64,000 nucleotides of DNA from Myxococcales bacterium (GCA_019637115.1 JAHBWH010000024.1:1-64000), one strand, 5' to 3'; shown: positions 8,500-16,705, counted from the first letter of the stretch. Numbers and translations: made by a program. The notes: a model not told the origin generated them from the sequence alone.

Positions 8500-9114
8500 G
8501 TGCCACCACACACGCGAAGCCGCGGAGTCGTGTGGCTCGCGGGGTGCTTGGTCTTCGTGGGCCGGCTCACCGCGGCACAGACTACCCCCGCTGACCCCTG
8601 CGCCTCCTGCCCGGCCGGCGCCGACGAGGCGGTCTGCTCGAGTACGGCCACGAGCGAGCCCTCCGAGGGCGGTGGCGCCTACGTCGGCGCAACTTCGACC
8701 CTGGCCATCGACGCCCCTTCGCACCCGGTTGCCGACGAGCCGGACGCCGACGAGCCGGACGCCGACGAGCCGGACGCCGACGAGCCGGACGTTGAGACCT
8801 CGGATGCCCACGTGGGAGTGACGGGCCCCACGATCGAGCTCGCCGGCTCGATCGGTTTGGTGTTCTCGCCGCGCCCAATCGCGATCGGACTCACGTTCGG
8901 CGGACCGCGTGTCACGATCCGAATCAACGATTGGCGCCTCTCGGTGAGCTTCTATCCGACGCTATTGTATAGCCAAGCCCGAGAGGAGCATCGGTTGCGG
9001 CCAGGGCTCGGGTTCGGCCCCGAGATCAGTTACAAACGCTTCGTGCTCTTCGCGCCGGTCTATCACGTGGAAGACCGATTCCACCTGCTGGTCGGGCTCG
9101 GCGTCCGACTGTAG
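8500..9114 (+). CDS. Small exported protein with DADEP repeats, probable outer-membrane beta protein
   Basis: From the GTG at 8500 the product is 204 residues, with a basic start and a hydrophobic signal ending AAQ (about residue 25). A Cys/Ala/Ser-rich segment and a fourfold 15-bp repeat encoding (DADEP)n (DNA about 8729-8790) follow. The last 95 residues alternate hydrophobic and polar residues and end in an aromatic/Leu-rich strand (FHLLVGLGVRL), as in small outer-membrane barrels. The frame is open back to 8221, but that part (Arg-rich, repetitive) looks non-coding, so the later start is chosen without ribosome-site support. The family is not recognised. The region 8219-8499 holds nothing else I can identify. 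Confidence 0.6.
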   Translation: MPPHTRSRGVVWLAGCLVFVGRLTAAQTTPADPCASCPAGADEAVCSSTATSEPSEGGGAYVGATSTLAIDAPSHPVADEPDADEPDADEPDADEPDVETSDAHVGVTGPTIELAGSIGLVFSPRPIAIGLTFGGPRVTIRINDWRLSVSFYPTLLYSQAREEHRLRPGLGFGPEISYKRFVLFAPVYHVEDRFHLLVGLGVRL

Positions 9115-9242
9115 GGCACGACACCCCTGCGTCGCCACGAACCCAGTCGCGAGAGTTGAAACGCGGCCAAGATGCGGCGCGGGAGGCGCCCCGCCGAAGA
9201 CCGATGGCCTCGCACGATTGGGCGCGCGGCAATGCCTCGGGC

Positions 9243-9902
9243 TCAGCGGCGCGCGCCGAAGATCGCGGTCCCCACGCGCACCAGCGTGGCGCCCTCCTCG
9301 ATGGCGACCTCGAAGTCGTCGCTCATGCCCATCGAGCGCTCGGGCAGCGCGTGGGCGTCCGCGAGCGCGCGGAGCGCGCGGAAATGCGGGCGCGGGTCCT
9401 CGTCGACCGGCGGGATCGCCATCAGCCCGCGGAGCACGAGCGATCGCTCGGCCCGCGCGAGCGCGACCAGCTCCGCGACGTCCTCGGGGAGCGCCCCGCC
9501 CTTCTGCGGCTCCCTCCCGACGTTGACCTGCAAGAAGATGGGCAGCCGCTGCCCCCGTGACGCCGCGTGCTTGGCCAACTCCCGAACGAGCCGCTCCGAG
9601 CCGACGCTCTCCACCAAGCTCAGCGTCGGGACCTGGAGCAGCGCCTTCGCCTTGTTGGTCTGCAGCCCGCCGATGAAGTGAACCTCGGCGCCCTCGAAGG
9701 CCGCGGCCTTCCCGCCGAACTCTTGCACGTAGGATTCGCCGAAGAGGCGATGTCCGGCGGCCCTCGCCTCCGCGATGGCCTCGGCGGGCTGGCCCTTCGA
9801 GACCGCGACGAGCCGCACCTCCTCGCGCGCGCGGCCGCTCCGCGCGCAGGCCGCGTCGACGCGCGCCTCGATCGCCCGCAGGCGCGACGCGATCGCGCTC
9901 AC
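9243..9902 (-). CDS. yggS: YggS/PLPBP family pyridoxal-phosphate homeostasis protein
   Basis: The 219-residue protein is the single-domain PLP-binding TIM barrel that balances intracellular vitamin B6 and amino-acid pools; it has no known catalytic activity. Lys36 in LVAVSKGQP is the predicted Schiff-base lysine. FGESYVQE, HFIGGLQTNKAK, and the C-terminal SMGMSDDFEVAIEEGATLVRVG signature are present. HFIGGLQ replaces the more common HFIGHLQ. GTG is used as start. In many bacteria yggS sits in an operon with proC; here proC lies convergently 1 kb away with a small exported-protein gene between them. Confidence 0.94.
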   Translation of the reverse strand: MSAIASRLRAIEARVDAACARSGRAREEVRLVAVSKGQPAEAIAEARAAGHRLFGESYVQEFGGKAAAFEGAEVHFIGGLQTNKAKALLQVPTLSLVESVGSERLVRELAKHAASRGQRLPIFLQVNVGREPQKGGALPEDVAELVALARAERSLVLRGLMAIPPVDEDPRPHFRALRALADAHALPERSMGMSDDFEVAIEEGATLVRVGTAIFGARR

Positions 9903-9904
9903 GC

Positions 9905-10062
9905 GCCCGCTCCTGCGCTCGCGCGACGCACGCTCTCCTCGCCCGCGCGACTCGGGGCCACGCCTCGGCCATGTGACGCTTGGCCGCGCGAGGTTCGGCC
10001 GCGACGACGTTCCGCCGCGCGACGCTCGGCCGGGCGACTCCTGGCCACGCGACGTTCCGTGC
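9905..10062. repeat. Degenerate repeats in the yggS-maf spacer
   Basis: The spacer contains six or more imperfect 17-20 bp copies of a unit resembling GCGCGACGCTYGGCC (for example near 9965, 10000, 10020 and 10045). It has no gene-like frame or hairpin that would serve as a clear terminator. It is another example of a spacer with its own private repeat unit. Confidence 0.6.
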
Positions 10063-10074
10063 GACTCATCGTCG

Positions 10075-10668
10075 TCACGGCCACGCTCCCACCACCCCGT
10101 GGGCGCGGAGCATCTCGAGCGTCTCCGCGAGCGGGAGCCCGACCACGTTGCTGTAGCTCCCCTCGAGCCGCGTCACGAACGCGCCCGCGCGCCCTTGGAC
10201 CGCGTATCCTCCCGCCTTGTCGCGCCCTTCCCCCGTCGCGACGTAGCGGCGCGCTTCGTCCTCGTCGATCGCGCGAAAGACGACGCTCGTCAACACCTCG
10301 ACGAGCGAGAGCGCCTCGCCCCGGCGCCCGAGCGCGACCGCCGTGCGCACCTCGTGTGTGCGCGCCGCGAGCGCGCGGATCATCGCGACGCCCTCCTCGT
10401 CGTCCACCGGCTTCCCGAGGATGCGCCCGCCGAGCACCACCACCGTGTCGGACGCCAGCACGAACGCTTCGCCCGCGGCTCCCGCGAGGGCCGCGGAGAG
10501 CTTGGTCTCCGCCATGCGTCGCACGTAGGCGCTCGGCGCCTCGCCCGGGAGCACCGACTCGTCGACGTCGGCGGGCCGCACGTCGAACGAGAGGCCGAGC
10601 GTCGTGAGCAGCTCGCGGCGTCGCGGAGAGGCCGACGCGAGCGTGAGCTTCGCGTTCGGCGCGCTCAC
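10075..10668 (-). CDS. maf: Maf-family nucleotide pyrophosphatase
   Basis: The 197-residue cytoplasmic Maf/HAM1-superfamily enzyme hydrolyses non-canonical or modified nucleoside triphosphates (dTTP/UTP or methylated nucleotides, depending on subfamily). ASASPRRRELL at residues 11-21 is the substrate loop. VLASDTVVVLGGRILGKP carries the catalytic Asp, and KAGGYAVQGRAGAFVTRLEGSYSNVVGLPL matches the YhdE/YceF signature. GTG start at 10668 overlaps the TGA of the upstream ATPase gene (GTGA at 10665-10668), so the two are translationally coupled. Length is typical. Confidence 0.94.
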   Translation of the reverse strand: MSAPNAKLTLASASPRRRELLTTLGLSFDVRPADVDESVLPGEAPSAYVRRMAETKLSAALAGAAGEAFVLASDTVVVLGGRILGKPVDDEEGVAMIRALAARTHEVRTAVALGRRGEALSLVEVLTSVVFRAIDEDEARRYVATGEGRDKAGGYAVQGRAGAFVTRLEGSYSNVVGLPLAETLEMLRAHGVVGAWP

Positions 10669-12329
10669 GCGAGGCGCTCCCGCTCGTCGGCCCAGCGCTG
10701 CAGCCGCCGGACGTAGGTCCGGCTCACGTGCTGCGGGTCGAGCCGCAGGCATTTGGCCACCTCGATGAGAAAGCCGCGCACGTAGACCGTCGCCGGCAAC
10801 GACGCGAAGTCGTCCTCCTCGATCGCGCGCAGGAAGCCCGTGCCGATCTTCGTGGTCGCCGCGATGTCCTTGAGCCGGACGCCGCGGGATTCTCGGACCG
10901 CGCGCAGCAGCGCGCCCGTGAAGTCGGTCTCCGGCGTGATGGTTGGCGGCGGCGCGCTCGGCATCGAGATGCGGCCCTCCTCCTCGCTCTCGACGTCGAC
11001 CGTCGCGACGGGCGGGAAGACGCTGAGCTCGTAGGGGCGGCGGCGCGCGCCGTCGAGCAGCACGTCGTGCGCCTCCTCGAGGCGTGCCCGCAGGCGCGTG
11101 CGGCCGCGAGGATCGAAGAGCCCGTAGCAGGCCAGCGACGCGTCGCCGTAGAGGTCCCGCGCGCGCTTGTACGCGCGGCGGATCTCTTCGTCGGTGGCTC
11201 CGCGATCGACCTCGAGCAGGTCGTGGTGCGTGTGCGCGGGCACGTCGGGTGGGCTTCGGCGACGGTGCTTGCCGGCGTCGAGCGCGAGCAGCCGGCGCGC
11301 GATCTTCTCGATGTTGCGGCTTGCCTTGGTGCCAGGACTCTCGACGAGGAGCGGGCGCCCAACGCGGAGCGCGTGCCAGACGGTGTCGTCGGTGTCGGCG
11401 TGGCCCATGTAGTCGAGCGAGAGGCCGAGCCGACGACGGGCCGCGGACTCCATCTGCTCGCCGAGCTCGAGGTCGGCGCGAAGGCGCGTCTGGTTGACGA
11501 CGAAGGGGAAGCGGAACGTCGCCATGCACTCGGCGACGCGCGAGACGAGCGGGCTGCGCTCGGACTCGAGGCGCCGCAACAGATCGAGCGGCGGGGGGTT
11601 GTTGCCGTCGCGTCGCAGCTCGACGACGAGCTGCCGCCGCTCGTCGGGGTCCGCGGCGGCGCGCAGGAGCTGGCGCGCGAACGCGGAGCGGACGAAGCGG
11701 TAGGTGCCCTCGATCGCGGTGGGCTCGGGCAGCGTGACGAAGACGCCGACGTCTCCGTCGAGCCAGAGGTCGAGGATCGAGCGGTGCGTGCCCGCGCCGA
11801 GGTCGAGCACGACGAAGTCCGCGCCGAGGGCGCGGAGCCGGTTCATGAGCTTGCCCCGGCGAGCGCGGCGACGCTCGCCGCGCGCCGGCTCGTCGATCCC
11901 GCAATGGAGCAAGCGGAGCCCGGGCACGGACACGTCGACCGTGTCGCTTCGCGGCGACGCCAGGATCTGCGTCGGCTCTTCGGCGCCGTTCTCCTCCTCC
12001 GCGGACGGGCGCAGCGGGATCACCTCGGCCCCCTCGGCGTCGTCCTCCACGCCGCGGAACACGGGCAGCGGGGGCTCGTAGGGCGCGAGGCCGTTGGGGT
12101 GGGGGACGCCCAAGAAGCTGTGGAGGTTGGCGCCACCCGCGTCGGCGTCGGCGACGACCGCGCGCCGTCCGAGCGTCGCGATGTAGACGCCGACGTTGGC
12201 CGCGAGCAGCGTCTTGCCGACGCCGCCCTTGGCGCCACCGACCACGAAGATGCGCGGGCCCGCGCGGCCCTCGTCGTCATCGGTGGGCTCGCGGAAGAGC
12301 TCGATCTCGGGGTGTTGGGAGTCGGACAT
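10665..12329 (-). CDS. MinD/ParA-type ATPase fused to a J-like module and a RodZ-type HTH
   Basis: The protein is about 554 residues. Residues 27-330 are a MinD/ParA/FleN-type P-loop ATPase with a deviant Walker A (KGGVGKT, 34-40), a DADAGGANL switch, and VLDLGAGTHRSILD. Residues about 365-435 resemble a J domain (HHDLLEVDRGATDEEIRRAY), but the HPD tripeptide expected after helix II is replaced by YGD, so DnaK stimulation is doubtful. After an acidic/Pro linker, residues about 475-545 are a RodZ/HTH_25-like Cro fold (RLKDIAATTKIGTGFLRAIE, then YVRGFL). No membrane helix is seen, unlike RodZ. Such architecture suggests spatial positioning of a polar or cell-shape machine. ATG 12329 was chosen; GTG 12338 is possible. 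It is coupled to maf. Confidence 0.88.
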   Translation of the reverse strand: MSDSQHPEIELFREPTDDDEGRAGPRIFVVGGAKGGVGKTLLAANVGVYIATLGRRAVVADADAGGANLHSFLGVPHPNGLAPYEPPLPVFRGVEDDAEGAEVIPLRPSAEEENGAEEPTQILASPRSDTVDVSVPGLRLLHCGIDEPARGERRRARRGKLMNRLRALGADFVVLDLGAGTHRSILDLWLDGDVGVFVTLPEPTAIEGTYRFVRSAFARQLLRAAADPDERRQLVVELRRDGNNPPPLDLLRRLESERSPLVSRVAECMATFRFPFVVNQTRLRADLELGEQMESAARRRLGLSLDYMGHADTDDTVWHALRVGRPLLVESPGTKASRNIEKIARRLLALDAGKHRRRSPPDVPAHTHHDLLEVDRGATDEEIRRAYKRARDLYGDASLACYGLFDPRGRTRLRARLEEAHDVLLDGARRRPYELSVFPPVATVDVESEEEGRISMPSAPPPTITPETDFTGALLRAVRESRGVRLKDIAATTKIGTGFLRAIEEDDFASLPATVYVRGFLIEVAKCLRLDPQHVSRTYVRRLQRWADERERLA

Positions 12330-12407
12330 CGTTCGCACCGTCGCGGGGTCGAGGGGATAGCAGGCGAGCGGAGGCGCCGAAAGACGACCGCGGCGTGGGC
12401 GCCGCTC

Positions 12408-12562
12408 TAGCAGCCCGTTGAAGAACCTCGTTCTTCAACGGAGCCGCGTGTTTTGGGGGAGGCTCCGGTGGGCTTTGTCCACTGGAGGGGGTCTTTTCGA
12501 AAGACCCCAGAAAGAAGAGGCCGTCCGTTGAGGGACTCGAAGAGTTCTTCAAGGGGCTGCTA
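12408..12562. mobile_element. 155 bp MITE-like element with 19 bp terminal inverted repeats and TA ends
   Basis: The left end (12408-12426) and the right end (12544-12562) are inverted repeats of 19 bp with one mismatch, starting TAGCAGCCC. Each end has the dinucleotide TA at its outer border, as expected for Tc1/mariner-IS630-type insertion. Inside are a perfect 12 bp hairpin next to the left end (CCGTTGAAGAAC, loop, its complement at 12415-12441) and a 9 bp hairpin (GGGGTCTTT around CG). No transposase is encoded. The right end supplies the TAG stop codon of the lipoprotein gene at 12560. Confidence 0.7.
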
Positions 12563-13189
12563 CGGCAGCGGTTGCCAGCTCAGCGTGCGGATCGTGGCCT
12601 GGTAGCCGTACCAGCCGTTGTCGAAGACGACCTCGTCCGGAGGCGCGGCGCGCAGCGGCGCTCCCGGCGCGAGGCCTCCCGCGAAGCGCACGACGATCGT
12701 GCCCTGCGGCCGGCCGTCGAGACGCTCGAAGCGTCGCTCGACCACCCTGCCCTCCGCGTCGGTCTCCTCCTGCACCCGCTCGCCATCGCGGAGGGCCGAG
12801 CGTTCGCCGGACGGGAGCCCGAGGAACCAGGTGCGGTGGACGTCGTGGAGGATGTACTCGGGAGGGAACGGCAGTTCGAAGGGCATGTAGCTCTCGAACG
12901 AGACCTCGTCGCCGCGCTGGCGCAGCAAGAACGCCCGCCCACCGTGGGGTGCGAGCCCGAGCAGGAGGAGCTCGTCCCCCTGCTTCTGCAGCACCGCGCG
13001 GAAGACGTTCTCGCCGCGCGGGTGCGTCATGCGCACCTCTTGCTCGGCTGCGAAGTCCCCCTCGAGCGACGCCGGGTCGGCCAGCACGGTCGGGTAACCG
13101 GGGCCCTCCGGATCGGCCGTCGCGCGCCCTCCCCGCGGTCCGCAGGCGGCCGCGAGCATCGAGGCGAGGAGGAGCGAGGCCGCGCGCAT
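12560..13189 (-). CDS. Putative lipoprotein, DUF3261-like
   Basis: The 209-residue product has a classic lipoprotein signal (MRAASLLLASMLAAAC, lipobox AAAC, Cys16). A single beta-rich domain with GDELLLLGLAPHGGRAFLLRQ, then FPPEYILHDVHRTWF, recalls DUF3261 outer-membrane-associated lipoproteins; this match is by eye only. The gene begins 5 bp after the stop of lgt and is surely in its operon. Its stop codon TAG (12560-12562) lies inside the terminal inverted repeat of the MITE-like element. The C-terminal residues may therefore be altered or truncated relative to relatives. Confidence 0.75.
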   Translation of the reverse strand: MRAASLLLASMLAAACGPRGGRATADPEGPGYPTVLADPASLEGDFAAEQEVRMTHPRGENVFRAVLQKQGDELLLLGLAPHGGRAFLLRQRGDEVSFESYMPFELPFPPEYILHDVHRTWFLGLPSGERSALRDGERVQEETDAEGRVVERRFERLDGRPQGTIVVRFAGGLAPGAPLRAAPPDEVVFDNGWYGYQATIRTLSWQPLP

Positions 13190-13194
13190 GGAGC

Positions 13195-14232
13195 TCACGC
13201 CCGTCGACGCTTGACCTTGCGGGTCTTCTTCGGCCCCTCGGCCTCCGCCTCGGGCTCGGCCTCTTCGATCGGAGGCCAACGCAGCGCCTCGGGCACCGGG
13301 TGCTGGCCGCGCCGCATGACCCAGACGAGGAACGCGACGCTGAAGAGGAAGAAGCCGATCGACGAGTAATGACCTGGCGTCAGGCCGAGCCAGCGCGTGT
13401 CGGGGTTCGTCACGTCGGTGGCTCGCAAGAAGTCGAGGCCGAAGCGGAAGGGCGTGTAGAGCAGCGGCAACAACGCGATGAAGAGACCCGTCGGGCGGTT
13501 CTTCATGTTCCGCATGGACCAGAAGAGCGAGAAGACGGCGATGGACCAGAAGACCTCGTAGAGGCCGAGATCGTGCCGAATGACCCCCTCTTGTCCCTCC
13601 CAGTTCTCGACGCCGAGGAAGAAGGTCGTCTGCGCGCCCGGGTGATCGTGCACGACGAAGCAGCCGAGCCGCCCGAAGATCCAGCCGAGGGGGAAGACCC
13701 ACGCCACGACGTCCGACAGGTGCATCACCGGGAGCTTGCGCCGCCATCGCCAGAAGAAGATGGCGAAGGTCGCGCCGATGAAGCCGCCGAAGGACGACAG
13801 GCCGAGCCAACGCTTGAAGAGGAGGCTCGGGTTCTCGAGGATCTCGAGGAGCGTCTCGGTCTCGTAGAAGATCCCGTTCAGGATGTAGCAAGCGACGAAG
13901 CCGATCACGATGACATGCGTGATGAAGTCGGCGAGGTAGCCCGGGTGGACGCCCCAGAGCTTCGCCTGACGCTCGGCGACGCGGGTGCCGAGGACGACGC
14001 CGGTCGCGACGAGGATCCCGAAGGTCTGGATCGGGACCTCGTGCCACCCCGCCAGGTAGGCCACGAGCCCGCCCACGAGGGCGAAGACCGCCCACGACCG
14101 CGCGCCGTCACGCCACGCGGGGCGCGCGACCCAAGCCAACCCCGCGAGCGCGAGGATCCCGCCGACGAGGGCGAGGAGCGGGACGTTCCACTCGCCGAGG
14201 CGAAACCAAGGGATGTAGAGCCAGGTGGGCAT
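13195..14232 (-). CDS. lgt: Prolipoprotein diacylglyceryl transferase
   Basis: The 345-residue inner-membrane enzyme transfers diacylglycerol from phosphatidylglycerol to the lipobox Cys of prolipoproteins, the first step of lipoprotein maturation. Seven or so hydrophobic helices are visible. LSSFGGFIGA matches the family GG motif, and GRLGCFVVHDHPG (about 187-200) is the Lgt signature with Arg and the polar HDH segment found in deltaproteobacterial versions. A basic tail KKTRKVKRRR ends the protein. It fits a genome full of lipoproteins; at least ten are in this window. A TAGGGT hexamer lies 9 nt upstream of the ATG, suggesting a very short leader. Confidence 0.92.
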   Translation of the reverse strand: MPTWLYIPWFRLGEWNVPLLALVGGILALAGLAWVARPAWRDGARSWAVFALVGGLVAYLAGWHEVPIQTFGILVATGVVLGTRVAERQAKLWGVHPGYLADFITHVIVIGFVACYILNGIFYETETLLEILENPSLLFKRWLGLSSFGGFIGATFAIFFWRWRRKLPVMHLSDVVAWVFPLGWIFGRLGCFVVHDHPGAQTTFFLGVENWEGQEGVIRHDLGLYEVFWSIAVFSLFWSMRNMKNRPTGLFIALLPLLYTPFRFGLDFLRATDVTNPDTRWLGLTPGHYSSIGFFLFSVAFLVWVMRRGQHPVPEALRWPPIEEAEPEAEAEGPKKTRKVKRRRA

Positions 14233-14250
14233 CGCGCGCGCACCCTACCC

Positions 14251-14285
14251 AAAACGAGCGACTCCGCCAGGAGGCGCTCCGTTTT
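14251..14285 (-). terminator. Probable Rho-independent terminator of the J-domain gene
   Basis: Inverted repeat AAAACGAGCG (14251-14260) with CGCTCCGTTTT (14275-14285) has one bulged base. Read on the minus strand it ends in a TTTT run. It lies about 80 bp downstream of the J-domain gene stop and upstream of lgt. Confidence 0.55.
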
Positions 14286-14366
14286 GCGAACGGCCGTGCG
14301 TCCTCCGCGGGGTATTCGCGAGCGCCTTGGAGCGTCGCGCAGACCCCCCTCCCTGCGCTCGTAGGC

Positions 14367-14951
14367 TCACGTCCCGGACGACGCCCGCGCCCACGCAGGC
14401 ACGCTCGGGCGCAGGGCCCGCGCGGTCGTGAAGAACGCTGCCAGCGCGAACGAGAGGCTCATCAGCGCGAGGCCGGGGATCCCTGCCCGCCACTGCACCG
14501 CCGCGAGGAAGACGAGGGCGACGCCGACCAGCGGCACCCGCGCCTCAGGCGCGAGCTCGAAGAGGGGCTCGCGGGCAGGCGCCTCGAGCGCTCGGATCAG
14601 GTCGTCGACCCGGCCGTCGCGCACCTCGCACACGCGCGCGGCCGCGTCCACGAGCGGGAGCTGACACCGCGGGCAAACGTCGCCGAGCGTGAAGCCATCC
14701 CCACAGCCGTCGCAGCGGAGCGGCGCGGGCGGAGGCGGCGCGGGGTCGCGCTCGGGGGGCGCATCCGAGCGCCGAGGGGCGCCGGCGAGCCGGGCGCGCG
14801 CTCGCCGGTAGAGGGCTTGCAGCCGCTTGAAGCGCTCCTCCGCCCGCGGGTCGTCGGGGTTCACGTCCGGGTGGTGTCGGCGAGCGAGCTTCCGCCACCG
14901 AAGCCGCAGGGTCAGCTCGTCGGTCACGTCGGCGAAGGGATCGCGGGGCAT
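14367..14951 (-). CDS. J-domain protein with zinc ribbon and membrane helices
   Basis: The 194-residue protein opens with a short J domain retaining HPD (RRHHPDVNPDD, residues about 24-34) and a helical arm. A Pro-rich linker and a zinc ribbon (CDGCG, nine or so residues, CPRC, about 78-95) follow. Near the C-terminus are two hydrophobic segments (about 135-175). The layout suggests a membrane-tethered DnaK co-chaperone. Short J domains plus zinc ribbon plus membrane helices recur in Myxococcota, but the client is unknown. The ATG at 14951 is the first that preserves the J domain; GGAGCCTCC just upstream is a poor ribosome site. It diverges from the gene at 15048. Confidence 0.8.
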   Translation of the reverse strand: MPRDPFADVTDELTLRLRWRKLARRHHPDVNPDDPRAEERFKRLQALYRRARARLAGAPRRSDAPPERDPAPPPPAPLRCDGCGDGFTLGDVCPRCQLPLVDAAARVCEVRDGRVDDLIRALEAPAREPLFELAPEARVPLVGVALVFLAAVQWRAGIPGLALMSLSFALAAFFTTARALRPSVPAWARASSGT

Positions 14952-15036
14952 GTGGAGGCTCCGACAAAGGTGACGCCGGAAAGTTCCCGACGGTCGCGCG
15001 CGCCCTCCGAGCGCCGCGCGCGCGGGTGGGCTGCTA

Positions 15037-15042
15037 TAGGGT
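15037..15042 (+). promoter_or_regulatory. TAGGGT -10-like hexamer, leaderless spacing
   Basis: TAGGGT (overlapping TATAGG) ends 5 nt before the GTG start at 15048. No -35 match or Shine-Dalgarno site is visible. The same TAGGGT hexamer precedes the gene at 16220 by 6 nt. Confidence 0.35.
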
Positions 15043-15047
15043 ACGGC

Positions 15048-16010
15048 GTGATTCGCGCGATGCCCCCCTTCGTCGTGTTCGTGGCGTTCGTCGCCGCCTG
15101 CCGCTGCGGCGGCGACGAGGGCGCCGGCACGGACGCGGGCGCGGCCACCGGCTGGCGGCTCGAGCTCCTCGACGACCACAGCGGCCACCGCGGCGCGGCC
15201 CTGGCGTTCGGGGCTGGCGGGATGGTCGCGGCCGGCGACGACGACGCCGTCGAGGTCTGGGTTGGAGAGCGACTCCTCGGCCGCGTCGACCTACCGGGCT
15301 ATCGACGGGGAGCGCTCGCGATCCGAGACGACCAGCTCCTCGCGTGGCCGCACCGAGTCCCCATCGCCGACGGCCAAATCGGTGCGCCCCAGCCGCTCGA
15401 GGCTCCGATGGGGCGCGCGATCCCGGTCCGCGACGGATGGCTCACGCTCCGCGGGGACGCGACGGCCACCCGCGCGACTCTCGCGTGGCTCGACGCCACG
15501 GGCGCGCCCACGGAGACGCTCGGAGAAGTGGCGGCGGACGCCGTGCTCGCGACGCGTGACTCGCTCGTCGCGGTGGGCACCACCGACGTCGAGCTCCGCG
15601 GCGGCGGACGCGATCGACGGCTCGGCGGGACCCGCTACGCGCTGCGCGCCCTGGCCTTCGCGAACGACCGGCTCCTCGGCCTCGAAGCGTCCGGGGCGCT
15701 CCTCGCGTGGGACCTCGAGACCGGCGAGATGGCGCCGCTGGTCGCGCACATGGGGGACGCACGAGCCCTCGCCGTGGGCGGCGCGAGCGATCGCTTCGTC
15801 GCGACGGGCGGGACCGACGGGAGGGTGGCGGTCTGGTTGGTGGCGTCGCTGCCGAGGCGAGCCGGGCAGAGCGTCGAGCCGCTGGCCGAGATCACGTTCC
15901 CGGGGATGGTCGAGGCGATCGCCTGGCACCCGTCCAGGGCCGAGCTGGTGGTCGGGCTGCGCGAGCCGCGGCGCGATCGCCTCGTTCGACTCGGGCTGCG
16001 GGAGCGGTAG
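15048..16010 (+). CDS. WD40-like beta-propeller lipoprotein
   Basis: The 320-residue product (316 from ATG 15060) has a short hydrophobic signal and a VAAC lipobox, then an Asp/Gly/Ala linker. At least five WD40/PQQ-like blades are visible, for example LAWDLETGEMAPLVAHMGDARALAVGG (interrupted) and GTDGRVAVWLV. The propeller fills the rest of the protein and probably serves as a periplasmic or outer-membrane-attached scaffold; no catalytic residues are seen. The TAGGGT hexamer 5 nt upstream suggests a leaderless message. It diverges from the J-domain gene with about 95 bp between starts. Confidence 0.78.
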   Translation: MIRAMPPFVVFVAFVAACRCGGDEGAGTDAGAATGWRLELLDDHSGHRGAALAFGAGGMVAAGDDDAVEVWVGERLLGRVDLPGYRRGALAIRDDQLLAWPHRVPIADGQIGAPQPLEAPMGRAIPVRDGWLTLRGDATATRATLAWLDATGAPTETLGEVAADAVLATRDSLVAVGTTDVELRGGGRDRRLGGTRYALRALAFANDRLLGLEASGALLAWDLETGEMAPLVAHMGDARALAVGGASDRFVATGGTDGRVAVWLVASLPRRAGQSVEPLAEITFPGMVEAIAWHPSRAELVVGLREPRRDRLVRLGLRER

Positions 16011-16043
16011 GGGTGGCGTCCGGAATTCCGCTGAGCGCGGCAA

Positions 16044-16145
16044 GCCCAACCCCCGAAGCGTGGCAGGCCCGCGAGCGCGGCCGGCCCCGGAGCAGGCCCC
16101 CGAGCCGGGAACACCCAACCCCCGAAGCGCGGCTGGCCGAGCGCG
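16044..16145. repeat. Two copies of a CCCAACCCCCGAAGCG-containing unit, about 69 bp apart
   Basis: The sequence at 16044-16060 recurs at 16113-16129, with similar GGCTGGCC/GGCAGGCC continuation and GAGCGCGGC blocks. It lies in the spacer between the propeller lipoprotein gene and the gene at 16220. No coding potential is seen. Confidence 0.6.
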
Positions 16146-16207
16146 CGGCAGCGCAGCCCGTCGCGAGGCACTAGCGGCGCCAGGTGGCGCTCCCGGGGGC
16201 CGAGCGT

Positions 16208-16213
16208 TAGGGT
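16208..16213 (+). promoter_or_regulatory. TAGGGT -10-like hexamer, leaderless spacing
   Basis: TAGGGT ends 6 nt before the GTG start at 16220, matching the arrangement at 15037. No clear -35 box is visible. Confidence 0.35.
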
Positions 16214-16219
16214 CGGAGC

Positions 16220-16705
16220 GTGCGCTTCGCCGTTCCGCTCACGCTGCTCGCGGTCGCTACGTTCGCGTCGTGTGACGACGACGCGGACGCCTACACTCGG
16301 ACCGAGCGCCCGCACATCGATCACGGCCCGACACCGAGCGACCCGCTCGCGGCCGAGGTGCACGCCTGGGGCGCCGACGCCTTGCCCCGGATGACCCCCG
16401 AGCCGCTCGAGATGAGCGGGACCCTGCGCACGAACGAGGTCCAGGATCACCTCGTCGTGCTCCTCGGCACGCACTGCTACACCTTCCTCGCCGTTGGCGG
16501 CGAGGGCGTCCGCGAGCTCGAGCTCCGCCTGGTGGACCCGGCGGGCGTCGTCGCGTTCTACGACAGCGACGCCGGCCGCCGCGCCTCCCTCGGCCTCCGC
16601 GAGCAGATCTGCCCCGACGCGCCGGGCGCGTTCCAGCTGCGCGTGCGCGTCTTCGACGGGGCGGGTCCGTACGTCGCGAAGGCCTACGGCTATCAGGCTT
16701 ATTGA
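16220..16705 (+). CDS. Small lipoprotein of unknown function
   Basis: The 161-residue product begins with a signal peptide ending in FASC (Cys18) followed by DDDAD, a typical lipoprotein start. The rest forms a small beta-rich domain. VQDHLVVLLGTHCYTFLAVGG and VRELELRLVDPAGVVAFYDS are strand-like, and two further Cys (in THCY and EQICPD) could form a disulfide. The pattern recalls pre-peptidase-like or C2-like beta sandwiches, but I do not assign a family. GTG start is favoured by the TAGGGT element 6 nt upstream. A dense repeat array follows the stop codon. Confidence 0.7.
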   Translation: MRFAVPLTLLAVATFASCDDDADAYTRTERPHIDHGPTPSDPLAAEVHAWGADALPRMTPEPLEMSGTLRTNEVQDHLVVLLGTHCYTFLAVGGEGVRELELRLVDPAGVVAFYDSDAGRRASLGLREQICPDAPGAFQLRVRVFDGAGPYVAKAYGYQAY

